Below, one piece after another: positions 1 through 6,649 of a stretch of 6,649 nucleotides of DNA. The stretch is taken from positions 1 to 6,649 of the forward strand of contig JAPTVL010000401.1 in NCBI GenBank assembly GCA_028065725.1, read 5' to 3'. Under the pieces are notes generated by a model. The model was not told the DNA's origin and did not search any database. It saw nothing but the letters and a program-made list of their open reading frames with translations. The stretch's first letter is position 1. Each line of letters opens with the position of its first letter. The translations under genes and the position numbers were made by a program. This stretch comes from Betaproteobacteria bacterium. Lineage in GTDB: Bacteria > Pseudomonadota > Gammaproteobacteria > Burkholderiales > Rhodocyclaceae.

Positions 1-345
1 CGCCTCGCGCATCCACGCCACCCAGTGCGGCAGGAAGCCTTCCCATAGCGCAATCCGCCCCGACAGCGTCAGCACGTCGTGGAATCCCTGCGGCAGGCCG
101 ACATCGTGCAGCGCCTGCTCGACCGTGCGTACCAGATGCTTGGCATGGCGCAGGAAGCGTTTGCCGGAAGGCGTCAGTTCCGCGCCGTTGCGGCCGCGCT
201 GGAACAGGCGCGCGCCGAGCGTGGTTTCCAGCGTGTGGATGCGCGCGCTGACGGTCGACTGGGTGACGTGCAGGCGGCTGGCGGCGGCGACGAAGTTGCC
301 GGTGGCCGCCACCATCAGAAAGGTCCGGGCGAGTTCGGTGTCCAT
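1..345 (-). CDS. LysR-type transcriptional regulator, N-terminal part (cut by window edge)
   Basis: Reading leftward from the ATG at 345-343 there is an open frame of 115 codons to the window edge, with no stop. The protein begins MDTELARTFLMVAATGNFVA and has the winged helix-turn-helix of LysR regulators at about residues 17-36 (NFVAAASRLHVTQSTVSARI). The usual RLFQR and LTPSGKRFL segments follow, then the linker helix. The effector-binding domain starts near residue 90 (VLTLSGRIALWEG) and is mostly outside the window, so no ligand can be inferred. It is divergent from the DsrC-like gene at 451, an arrangement in which LysR regulators commonly control the neighbour. Another ATG at 355-353 is out of frame. 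The family is certain; the specific regulon is not. Confidence 0.93.
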   Translation of the reverse strand, partial: MDTELARTFLMVAATGNFVAAASRLHVTQSTVSARIHTLETTLGARLFQRGRNGAELTPSGKRFLRHAKHLVRTVEQALHDVGLPQGFHDVLTLSGRIALWEGFLPHWVAWMREA

Positions 346-438
346 GGTTATCCATCGGTTTTTTCGATATTAGACACCAAAATTTATCGTTGGATGAATA
401 TATAAGAGATCCCTAAACTAGCCTCTCCTACCACTGAC
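346..438. promoter_or_regulatory. Divergent intergenic region with candidate LysR operator
   Basis: This AT-rich gap between the LysR gene and the DsrC-like gene stands out against GC-rich surroundings. It contains a perfect 5-base inverted repeat, CGATA at 365-369 and TATCG at 385-389, separated by 15 bases. A looser pair, ATCCATCGGT (350-359) and ATCGTTGGAT (386-395), matches as an inverted repeat at 8 of 10 positions. LysR regulators typically bind AT-rich interrupted dyads between divergent genes, so this is the natural place for the operator. A TAATAT on the minus strand (revcomp of 367-372) and TATATAA (398-404) on the plus strand are possible -10 elements, but neither has a good -35. 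Confidence 0.4.
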
Positions 439-450
439 AAGGAGCCTGCC

Positions 451-789
451 ATGAATCAAGCACCTGATCTCGCGGCCTTGATGCCCGAACGCGATGCCGA
501 GGGTTATCTGGTTGAACCCGGCGACTGGAACGAGGACGTGGCCCAGGCTTTGGCTCAGGAAGAGAACATTCAGCTCAACGACGTCCACTGGGACACGATC
601 CGCTTCATGCGCGACTACTACGATGAACGCCAGGTCATCGCCGATGCCCGTTTTGTCATCAAGCACCTGGCCGAGCGGGTGGGAAAGGATGCGCAGAAAA
701 TGCTGTTCGAGCTGTATCCCTACGGCTACGTGAAGCAGGCCTGCAAGATTGCCGGCATGCGTCGCCCGCGCGCCTGGAGTACGGGTTGA
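451..789 (+). CDS. DsrC/TusE superfamily protein lacking the penultimate cysteine (RspA-like)
   Basis: The 112-residue protein is full length for the DsrC/TusE/DsvC family. It carries the family core: GYLVEPGDWNEDVAQALA at residues 18-35, VHWDTIRFMRDYY at 45-57, and the C-terminal arm YPYGYVKQACKIAGM at 89-103. In DsrC the arm holds two redox cysteines eleven positions apart; TusE needs only the last. Here the upstream one is present (C98), but the position of the last, catalytic cysteine is W109 and the protein ends AWSTG. It therefore cannot accept a persulfide at the usual site. Published surveys of the superfamily name a group that does not need the cysteines RspA, proposed to act in gene regulation. 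A strong ribosome site, AAGGAG at 439-444, lies six bases before the ATG. The tandem stops TGA-TAG argue against a simple end-frameshift. Confidence 0.93.
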   Translation: MNQAPDLAALMPERDAEGYLVEPGDWNEDVAQALAQEENIQLNDVHWDTIRFMRDYYDERQVIADARFVIKHLAERVGKDAQKMLFELYPYGYVKQACKIAGMRRPRAWSTG

Positions 790-846
790 TAGCGAAAAGT
801 GTGCCTCTTTTGTCTTTGACTGCGTCCGTCCAACGGATTCTCGATA

Positions 847-1557
847 ATGGTACGTAAACTGGCTTACTCGGTTTCGGAACGCGAGCACTGGATTTCGGCC
901 GCTGGCGGTCTGATCGGCATCCTTGCCGTGTTGTGGTCGAGCCATTTCTGGATCGACGGGCATGGCGGCGTGCTGGCCATCGCCTCGATGGGGGCTTCCG
1001 CCGTGCTGCTGTTTGCCGCGCCGCACGGGGCGCTGTCGCAGCCATGGCCGGTACTGGGCGGCCATCTGGTGTCGGCGCTGGTCGGCGTGACCTGCGCCCG
1101 CTGGCTCGGCAGCGAGCCGATGCTGGCCGCTTCGCTGGCGGTGGCGCTGTCGATCGCCGCCATGTACGGCCTGCGCTGCCTGCATCCGCCGGGCGGGGCG
1201 ACCGCGCTGTTTGCCGTTCTCGGGGGGGAATCCGTGCATGCGCTCGGCTATGGCTACCTGTTCAGCCCGGTGCTGCTGAATATCGTCGTGCTGGTGGCGG
1301 TGGCGGTATTGTTCAATTACCCGTTCGCCTGGCGCCGCTATCCGCAAAGCTGGCATCGCCGCACGCAAGCGGTTGCCATGCCTGCCGAAAAAAGCATGAT
1401 CCCGCACAGCAGCCTGGTCTATGCGCTGTCCCAGATCGACACCTTCGTCGACATCAGCGAAGACGACTTGCAGCGTATCTACGCGCTGGCGCTGGGACAG
1501 CACCATGAGATCGCTGACGCGCCCGTGCAGTCGAAGCCCGCCGAATCGCTGCGCTAG
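847..1557 (+). CDS. HPP-family integral membrane protein
   Basis: A 236-residue membrane protein with both signatures of the HPP family: MGASAVLLFAAPHGALSQPW (48-67) and LHPPGGATAL (112-121). Hydrophobic segments lie near 17-36, 41-58, 69-86, 91-110 and 139-158. Plant and cyanobacterial members have been linked to nitrite transport; the substrate of bacterial members is largely untested, so I assign none. Many bacterial relatives carry a pair of C-terminal CBS domains. This protein contains the connecting helix (SLVYALSQIDTFVDISEDDL, 189-208) but stops soon after, so the regulatory domains are absent. It lies 57 bases after the DsrC-like gene and may share its transcript. The ATG at 847 has only a poor ribosome site, and an in-frame stop at 817-819 excludes a long extension. 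Confidence 0.92.
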   Translation: MVRKLAYSVSEREHWISAAGGLIGILAVLWSSHFWIDGHGGVLAIASMGASAVLLFAAPHGALSQPWPVLGGHLVSALVGVTCARWLGSEPMLAASLAVALSIAAMYGLRCLHPPGGATALFAVLGGESVHALGYGYLFSPVLLNIVVLVAVAVLFNYPFAWRRYPQSWHRRTQAVAMPAEKSMIPHSSLVYALSQIDTFVDISEDDLQRIYALALGQHHEIADAPVQSKPAESLR

Positions 1558-1588
1558 CGTGGCCGTCTATCCGGACTGAAGCGAAGCA

Positions 1589-2521
1589 TCAGCCCAGCGT
1601 CGTATCCAGCACCATCATCACCGCAAACCCCGCCATCAGGCCGAGCGTGGCCGGCGTCTGGTGGCCGTTGCGATGGGTTTCCGGGATCACCTCGTGGCTC
1701 ACCACGAAAATCATCGCGCCGGCCGCGAGTCCGAGGCCGATCGGGTAAGCCAGGGCTAGCCCGCTCGCCAGACCGATGCCGAGCAGCGCGCCGACCGGTT
1801 CCATCACGCCACTGAGGATGGCAATCTGAACCGCTCGGAGCGGGCTGAGCCCCGCAGCTTTCAGCGCCATCGCGACCGCCAGTCCTTCGGGAATGTCCTG
1901 GATGGCAATTGCCGTCGTTAGCGGCAGGCCGACGCCCAAATCTCCCTGCGAAAACGAGACGCCGATCGCCATGCCTTCAGGCAGGTTGTGAAGCGCGATG
2001 GCGAACACGAACAGCCACACCCGGCTCACCCGTCCGCTGCCCGCACCGTGGGGCCCAAGGTGTTGGTGCTCGTGCGGCGTGAACTGGTCGAGGCCCAGCA
2101 TCAGGAGCACGCCGAGACCGAGGCCGACCACCACGATGAGCGCGCCCACGGTGGTGTCGCCGGTGAGTTCTTCCCCCGCCGCAAGGCCGGGCAGGATCAG
2201 CGAGAAGGAACTCGCGGCCAGCATCATGCCCGCCGCCAGGCCGAGCATGGTGTCCTCGGTGCGACTGGACAGGCCACGCAGGAACAGGGCGGGCAGCGCG
2301 CCGACCGCGGTGGCGGCAAACCCGGCCAACCCACCCAAGAGCCCCAGCCGCAACGCCGCATCGGCCTCGCCCACGGCCACATGCCAGACGCTGGTCAGGA
2401 GCAGCCATGTCACCACCGCAACAGCCAGCGCCAGACCGGCGCTGGTGTAGGGGTGAGCGTGCGCCTGGGCCTGCCACGCCGCACGCCAGCTGGTGGACTG
2501 TTCCTGTTGCGCGAATTCCAT
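1589..2521 (-). CDS. ZIP-family divalent metal transporter (BbZIP/GufA type)
   Basis: A 310-residue inner-membrane transporter expected to bring zinc or a related divalent metal into the cytoplasm. It has about eight membrane segments, a His-rich loop (TPHEHQHLGPHG, 148-159), HNLPEG in TM4 (178-183), QDIPEG in TM5 (208-213) and MEPVGA in TM6 (240-245). From memory of the Bordetella BbZIP structure, its metal ligands M99, H177, N178, E181, Q207, D208, E211 and E240 correspond here to M100, H178, N179, E182, Q208, D209, E212 and E241, a constant offset of one. The TM7 H276-E277 pair also matches. The binuclear site therefore looks intact. I start at MEFAQQ because this gives the family length; the longer frame runs into the upstream 34-residue ORF. 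That ORF ends 20 bases before. The ribosome site is weak (GGAAAG, about 12 bases upstream), suggesting coupling. Confidence 0.93.
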   Translation of the reverse strand: MEFAQQEQSTSWRAAWQAQAHAHPYTSAGLALAVAVVTWLLLTSVWHVAVGEADAALRLGLLGGLAGFAATAVGALPALFLRGLSSRTEDTMLGLAAGMMLAASSFSLILPGLAAGEELTGDTTVGALIVVVGLGLGVLLMLGLDQFTPHEHQHLGPHGAGSGRVSRVWLFVFAIALHNLPEGMAIGVSFSQGDLGVGLPLTTAIAIQDIPEGLAVAMALKAAGLSPLRAVQIAILSGVMEPVGALLGIGLASGLALAYPIGLGLAAGAMIFVVSHEVIPETHRNGHQTPATLGLMAGFAVMMVLDTTLG

Positions 2522-2541
2522 AGGGTCGTGACGCTTTCCGC

Positions 2542-2646
2542 TTAACCGATGCCGAGCGGCACGTCCTTGCCGTACGCTGCAGCAATACGCTCGACCGCCA
2601 CCTCGCGCCGCCAATTCCAGTAGATGCTGTACAAGCTCAATGCCAT
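2542..2646 (-). CDS. 34-residue ORF directly upstream of the ZIP gene
   Basis: A small frame encoding MALSLYSIYWNWRREVAVER followed by IAAAYGKDVPLGIG. I do not recognise it. Support for translation is a strong ribosome site, GAGGAG (complement of 2654-2659), seven bases before the ATG, and third codon positions about 79% G or C, like neighbouring genes. An ATG two codons earlier is only one base from the ribosome site and is less likely. The frame stays open further upstream, including an ATG at 2736-2734 that would give 64 residues, but that extension has about 50% GC3, rare AGG and AGA codons and no ribosome site, so I treat it as leader. The product has an aromatic N-terminal half and a basic-amphipathic middle, with no clear membrane segment. 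It ends 20 bases before the ZIP start and could be a leader peptide or a transporter-associated small protein. Confidence 0.6.
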   Translation of the reverse strand: MALSLYSIYWNWRREVAVERIAAAYGKDVPLGIG

Positions 2647-2653
2647 GATCATT

Positions 2654-2659
2654 CTCCTC
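2654..2659 (-). promoter_or_regulatory. Ribosome binding site of the 34-residue ORF
   Basis: GAGGAG on the minus strand, seven bases before the ATG at 2646-2644. It decides the start of the small ORF in favour of MALSLY over the ATG two codons upstream. Confidence 0.65.
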
Positions 2660-2664
2660 AATGT

Positions 2665-2682
2665 TTCAGCATAGAAGCTGAA
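2665..2682 (-). promoter_or_regulatory. Leader hairpin upstream of the 34-residue ORF and ZIP gene
   Basis: A perfect six-base inverted repeat, TTCAGC and GCTGAA, with a six-base loop. It sits five bases before the ribosome site of the small ORF, within the predicted leader of about 110 bases. No T-run follows, so it is not a terminator. Its position allows an influence on ribosome access, but this is inference. I cannot match the leader to a known riboswitch class. Confidence 0.35.
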
Positions 2683-2740
2683 TTGCCGTTTGACTGCTGC
2701 CTCGACACCTGTTGTCTTGGGTTCATTGGACGGCATGCCG

Positions 2741-2789
2741 TTACATTTGTAAAATGAAAATAATCTAACGATCCGATAGTAGATATCAA
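2741..2789 (-). promoter_or_regulatory. Candidate promoter and operator for the small ORF-ZIP unit
   Basis: On the minus strand TTGATA (complement of 2784-2789, overlapping the stop of the acetyltransferase gene) and TAGATT (2762-2767) are spaced by 16 bases. They match sigma-70 boxes at 5 of 6 and 4 of 6 positions. Just downstream, at 2741-2752, lies TTACA-TT-TGTAA, a perfect five-base-arm dyad containing TACA-N2-TGTA. A protein bound there would cover the transcription start region and act as a repressor. The dyad resembles the TACA-N2-TGTA boxes of CopY/BlaI-type repressors; a Zur-type metal repressor would also suit a ZIP gene, but its known boxes are longer. The regulator is not identified. 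Confidence 0.45.
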
Positions 2790-3298
2790 TGATTCGTGGC
2801 CAGCCAGAAGCGGTGCGGATAGTCCCGCGCCGGGTCTTCGACCGGCAGCCGTTGCAGGCCGCGCGCTTCGAAAAAACCACGGGCATCGGCCTGTGCCTTG
2901 ACCAGCACGCCCGCCAGGCCCTGTGTCCGTGCGGCCTCCGTTGCTGCACCGAGCAACTGGCTGCCGACGCCCCGGTGCTGATGCGCGGGATCGACGTAGA
3001 GCCCGTGCAGCAGCAGCCCGTTTTTTCCGGCGGGCAGGTCGCGCGTATTGGCCGGTTCCCAGGCGGCAACGCCGACCAGCGCGTGGTCCGCGTCCTCCGC
3101 CACCACGAGGTGAAGATGAACGAGGTCGTGCGCGTGGTAACGGTAGCTCGGCAGGCTCAGGCGCTTCACCCGTTCGGGCAATTGCCAGGTCGCAATGGCG
3201 CGCTCGACCACGCCATTGATCGCAGGCAGGTCGCCAGCGTGCGCCGGCCGCAGGCGGTACGCGGCCGCCGGCGGCGGCATGAAGACCGCAGGTCTCAC
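2786..3298 (-). CDS. GNAT-family N-acetyltransferase
   Basis: A 170-residue protein with a complete GNAT fold. It has an N-terminal YRLRPAHAGDLPAINGVVE (14-32), a central beta region LVGVAAWEP (74-82), motif A with the acetyl-CoA pyrophosphate loop LYVDPAHQHRGVGSQLL (100-116, loop R109-G-V-G112), and motif B GFFEARGLQRL (141-151). It should transfer an acetyl group from acetyl-CoA to an amine; the substrate cannot be read from sequence. The start is the GTG at 3298-3296, which overlaps the stop of the preceding 29-residue ORF in a GTGA arrangement typical of translational coupling. An internal ATG at 3280 (MPPPAA) is the alternative but has no better ribosome site. A new promoter appears to begin over its stop codon. 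Confidence 0.9.
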   Translation of the reverse strand: MRPAVFMPPPAAAYRLRPAHAGDLPAINGVVERAIATWQLPERVKRLSLPSYRYHAHDLVHLHLVVAEDADHALVGVAAWEPANTRDLPAGKNGLLLHGLYVDPAHQHRGVGSQLLGAATEAARTQGLAGVLVKAQADARGFFEARGLQRLPVEDPARDYPHRFWLATNH

Positions 3299-3384
3299 TC
3301 CGGCATTTCCAGCGTCACGCCCTCGAGGCCGGCGCCGAGCAGCGCCAGTGCGGCAAGCACGTGGTTACGCATCTGTCCGATCAT
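3295..3384 (-). CDS. 29-residue ORF coupled to the acetyltransferase
   Basis: A short frame encoding MIGQMRNHVLAALALLGAGL followed by EGVTLEMPE. I do not recognise it. It has the best ribosome site in the window, a perfect AGGAGGT (complement of 3392-3398) seven bases before the ATG. About 83% of third codon positions are G or C. Its TGA overlaps the GTG start of the acetyltransferase by four bases. It follows the 101-residue gene by 19 bases, so the three probably form one operon. The N-terminal half is a possible short amphipathic or hydrophobic helix. It may be a real microprotein or a short ORF that loads ribosomes onto the acetyltransferase message. Confidence 0.62.
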   Translation of the reverse strand: MIGQMRNHVLAALALLGAGLEGVTLEMPE

Positions 3385-3391
3385 GGTCTCG

Positions 3392-3398
3392 ACCTCCT
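3392..3398 (-). promoter_or_regulatory. Consensus Shine-Dalgarno of the 29-residue ORF
   Basis: AGGAGGT on the minus strand with a seven-base spacer to the ATG at 3384-3382. It is a full match to the anti-Shine-Dalgarno and is the main argument that the 29-residue ORF is translated. Confidence 0.75.
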
Positions 3399-3403
3399 GA
3401 CGG

Positions 3404-3709
3404 TTACAGGTACTTGATGCGGCTGCGCACGTCTTCGATGTCTGTCGCGACATCGCGCAGCGTGGCGCCGTCGTCGGTGGTGCCGACGATCACTGCGCGC
3501 CCCGATACCGGGATGAGGGTGTCGATCTGGAAGCGCCCGCTGGTGCCGCGCAGGAAACACGCCTCGTCGAAATAGAGTCGGTCTCCTGCTGTGCCGACCG
3601 CGTCGGACTCGATCGTGTCGTAGCCGATCAGTTTGGCGAGGTCGGCGTGACTGCCGATGTCGGCGGTCTCGATGGACTGGCTCTCGGGGTTGATCAGTAA
3701 AGCTTTCAT
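3404..3709 (-). CDS. Conserved-looking 101-residue protein of unknown function
   Basis: The protein opens MKALLINPESQSIETADIGS, then has a charged-aromatic core (GDRLYFDEACFLRGTSGRFQ, 42-61), a beta-rich stretch IDTLIPVSGRAVIVGTTDDG (62-81) and a helical end DIEDVRSRIKYL (90-101). It has no signal peptide or membrane segment and a single cysteine (C51). The MKALLINP opening with alternating strands recalls the DUF3846 type of small proteins, but I hold that loosely. I start at MKALL; a frame extension of eleven residues upstream reads poorly and reaches toward the katG terminator. The leader is only 31 bases past the terminator T-run, with no clear ribosome site. It is the first gene of the probable operon with the 29-residue ORF and the acetyltransferase. 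Confidence 0.8.
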   Translation of the reverse strand: MKALLINPESQSIETADIGSHADLAKLIGYDTIESDAVGTAGDRLYFDEACFLRGTSGRFQIDTLIPVSGRAVIVGTTDDGATLRDVATDIEDVRSRIKYL

Positions 3710-3740
3710 GTGTCTTGTCTCATCAAGAAAACAATTGGAC

Positions 3741-3764
3741 AAAACCCGCCCCGGGTGGGGCGGG
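3741..3764 (-). terminator. Intrinsic terminator of katG
   Basis: On the minus strand CCCGCCCC and GGGGCGGG (complements of 3757-3764 and 3745-3752) form a perfect eight-pair, all G-C stem with a four-base loop, followed at once by TTTTG. It starts 29 bases after the katG stop. Such a stem should end most katG transcripts and separate katG from the gene at 3709, though the T-run is short enough to permit some readthrough. Confidence 0.88.
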
Positions 3765-3793
3765 GGGTTACGCGGCCTTGCCGACCCGCGCGA

Positions 3794-6040
<2,247 letters not shown>

Positions 6041-6055
<15 letters not shown>

Positions 6056-6090
6056 ATGAATAATATAGAATGGATCCATTGAAGAAATAG
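6041..6090. promoter_or_regulatory. Candidate OxyR binding site between katG and oxyR
   Basis: OxyR recognises four tetranucleotides alternating ATAG and CTAT at 11-base steps. Here CCAT (6054-6057), ATAG (6065-6068), CCAT (6076-6079) and ATAG (6087-6090) fall exactly on that spacing: both ATAGs are perfect and both CTATs have one mismatch. Within it is a perfect 12-base palindrome, AATGGATCCATT (6069-6080), and next to it ATGGGA-N5-TCCCAT (6041-6057). The site abuts the katG -35 and covers a TAATAT (6061-6066) that may be the oxyR -10, which fits activation of katG and autorepression of oxyR. Confidence 0.65.
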
Positions 6091-6101
6091 AACGGTGACG
6101 C

Positions 6102-6649
6102 ATGACGCTCCAGGAACTGAAATACCTCGTTGCGCTGGCCGACCACGGTCACTTCGGACGCGCGGCCGAGGCCTGCTTCATCACGCAGTCGACGCTGTCG
6201 ACGCAGATCAAGAAGCTGGAGGACTTTCTCGGCGTGACGCTGTTCGACCGCAGCCTGAAGCGCGTCACGCCGACGCCGATCGGCCGCGAAATCCTGGCGG
6301 CGGCGCGCAGCATCGTCGAGGAGTCCGAGCGCATCAGGGAACTGGCGAAGCACGCGCAGGATCCGATGGCGCGCACGCTCCATCTCGGCGTCATCCCCAC
6401 GCTGGGGCCGTATTACCTGCCGCATGCGCTGACCCTGGTGCACAGGAAGCATCCGGATCTGCGGATGTTGCTGCGCGAGGAAATGACGCCGCAAATCCTC
6501 GAGCATCTGCTGGACGGCAAGCTCGATGCCGGCCTGCTGGCGCTGCCTGTCGCCGACGACAGCCTGCGTGTCGAGCCGCTGTTTTACGAGCCGTTTTATG
6601 CGGCGCTGCCGGCCGGGCATCCGCTCGCCAGGCGCGATGTGCTGAAGGC
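6102..6649 (+). CDS. oxyR: OxyR hydrogen-peroxide-sensing LysR regulator (3' end outside window)
   Basis: An open frame of 182 codons that runs off the right edge. It begins MTLQELKYLVALADHGHFGR and has the helix-turn-helix at about 18-38 (FGRAAEACFITQSTLSTQIKK). The regulatory domain opens LHLGVIPTLGPYYLPHAL (93-110), with the threonine at position 100 matching the functional T100 of E. coli OxyR. It continues DGKLDAGLLALPV and EPLFYEPFYAALPAGHPLA as in OxyR. The peroxide-sensing cysteines (199 and 208 in E. coli) lie just beyond the window, so redox sensing cannot be confirmed. Divergence from katG with an OxyR-like site between them supports the name over other LysR regulators. The ribosome site is weak (ACGGTGA region), common for low-level autoregulated regulators. 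Confidence 0.9.
   Translation, partial: MTLQELKYLVALADHGHFGRAAEACFITQSTLSTQIKKLEDFLGVTLFDRSLKRVTPTPIGREILAAARSIVEESERIRELAKHAQDPMARTLHLGVIPTLGPYYLPHALTLVHRKHPDLRMLLREEMTPQILEHLLDGKLDAGLLALPVADDSLRVEPLFYEPFYAALPAGHPLARRDVLK

Noticed and set aside
795..811. AAAAG-N7-CTTTT repeat after the DsrC-like gene as a terminator
   Set aside because: The stem is A-T rich and weak, with no proper T-run after it, so termination before the HPP gene is unlikely.
825..837. Small hairpin TCCGT-CCA-ACGGA just before the HPP start
   Set aside because: Five pairs with a three-base loop is common by chance in GC-rich DNA; nothing else supports a regulatory role.
418..1506. Long open frame of 362 codons on the minus strand opposite the DsrC-like and HPP genes
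   Set aside because: It is antisense to two clearly recognised genes; the protein is rich in Arg, His and Gln with no family features, as expected for a shadow in GC-rich DNA.
1558..1588. Possible bidirectional terminator between the convergent HPP and ZIP genes
   Set aside because: I see no stable inverted repeat or T-run in the 31 bases.
1988..2545. Plus-strand open frame of 185 codons opposite the ZIP gene
   Set aside because: A shadow of the ZIP coding sequence, with His/Gln/Arg-rich composition and no start signal.
2542..2736. 64-residue version of the small ORF ahead of the ZIP gene, starting at 2736
   Set aside because: The added codons have about 50% GC3, rare AGG and AGA codons and no ribosome site, while a strong internal ribosome site marks the later start.

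Overview
The window is GC-rich, densely coded bacterial chromosome. I place it in the Betaproteobacteria, possibly a sulfur-metabolising lineage. This is an inference from codon use, from a ZIP transporter whose metal-site residues align one-for-one with the Bordetella protein BbZIP, from a DsrC-superfamily gene and from a divergent oxyR-katG pair. I see no mobile element, CRISPR array, tRNA or rRNA, and no gene-free stretch above 300 bases.

Left block (1-1557). A LysR-type regulator, cut by the left edge and read leftwards, is divergent from a DsrC/TusE-family gene. An HPP-family membrane protein follows on the same strand as the DsrC-like gene. The 105-base gap between the divergent genes carries a small dyad that may be the LysR operator. 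The DsrC-like protein has tryptophan where the catalytic penultimate cysteine would be, so it fits the regulatory RspA-like branch better than a sulfur carrier.

Middle block (1589-3709, all leftward). In transcription order it holds an unrecognised 101-residue protein, a 29-residue ORF with a perfect Shine-Dalgarno whose stop overlaps the next start, a GNAT acetyltransferase, a promoter with a TACA-N2-TGTA dyad, a structured leader, a 34-residue ORF, and a ZIP-family metal transporter. The two tiny ORFs and the leader are the least explained parts of the window.

Right block (3741-6649). katG, the bifunctional catalase-peroxidase, reads leftward and ends at a strong intrinsic terminator. oxyR reads rightward and runs off the right edge. 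The 121 bases between them hold OxyR-type tetranucleotides at 11-base steps, directly upstream of a plausible katG promoter and over the oxyR start region. This is a classical peroxide-response module. I see no clearly new large system. The best leads are the small ORFs, the leader ahead of the ZIP gene, and the cysteine-altered DsrC-like protein.
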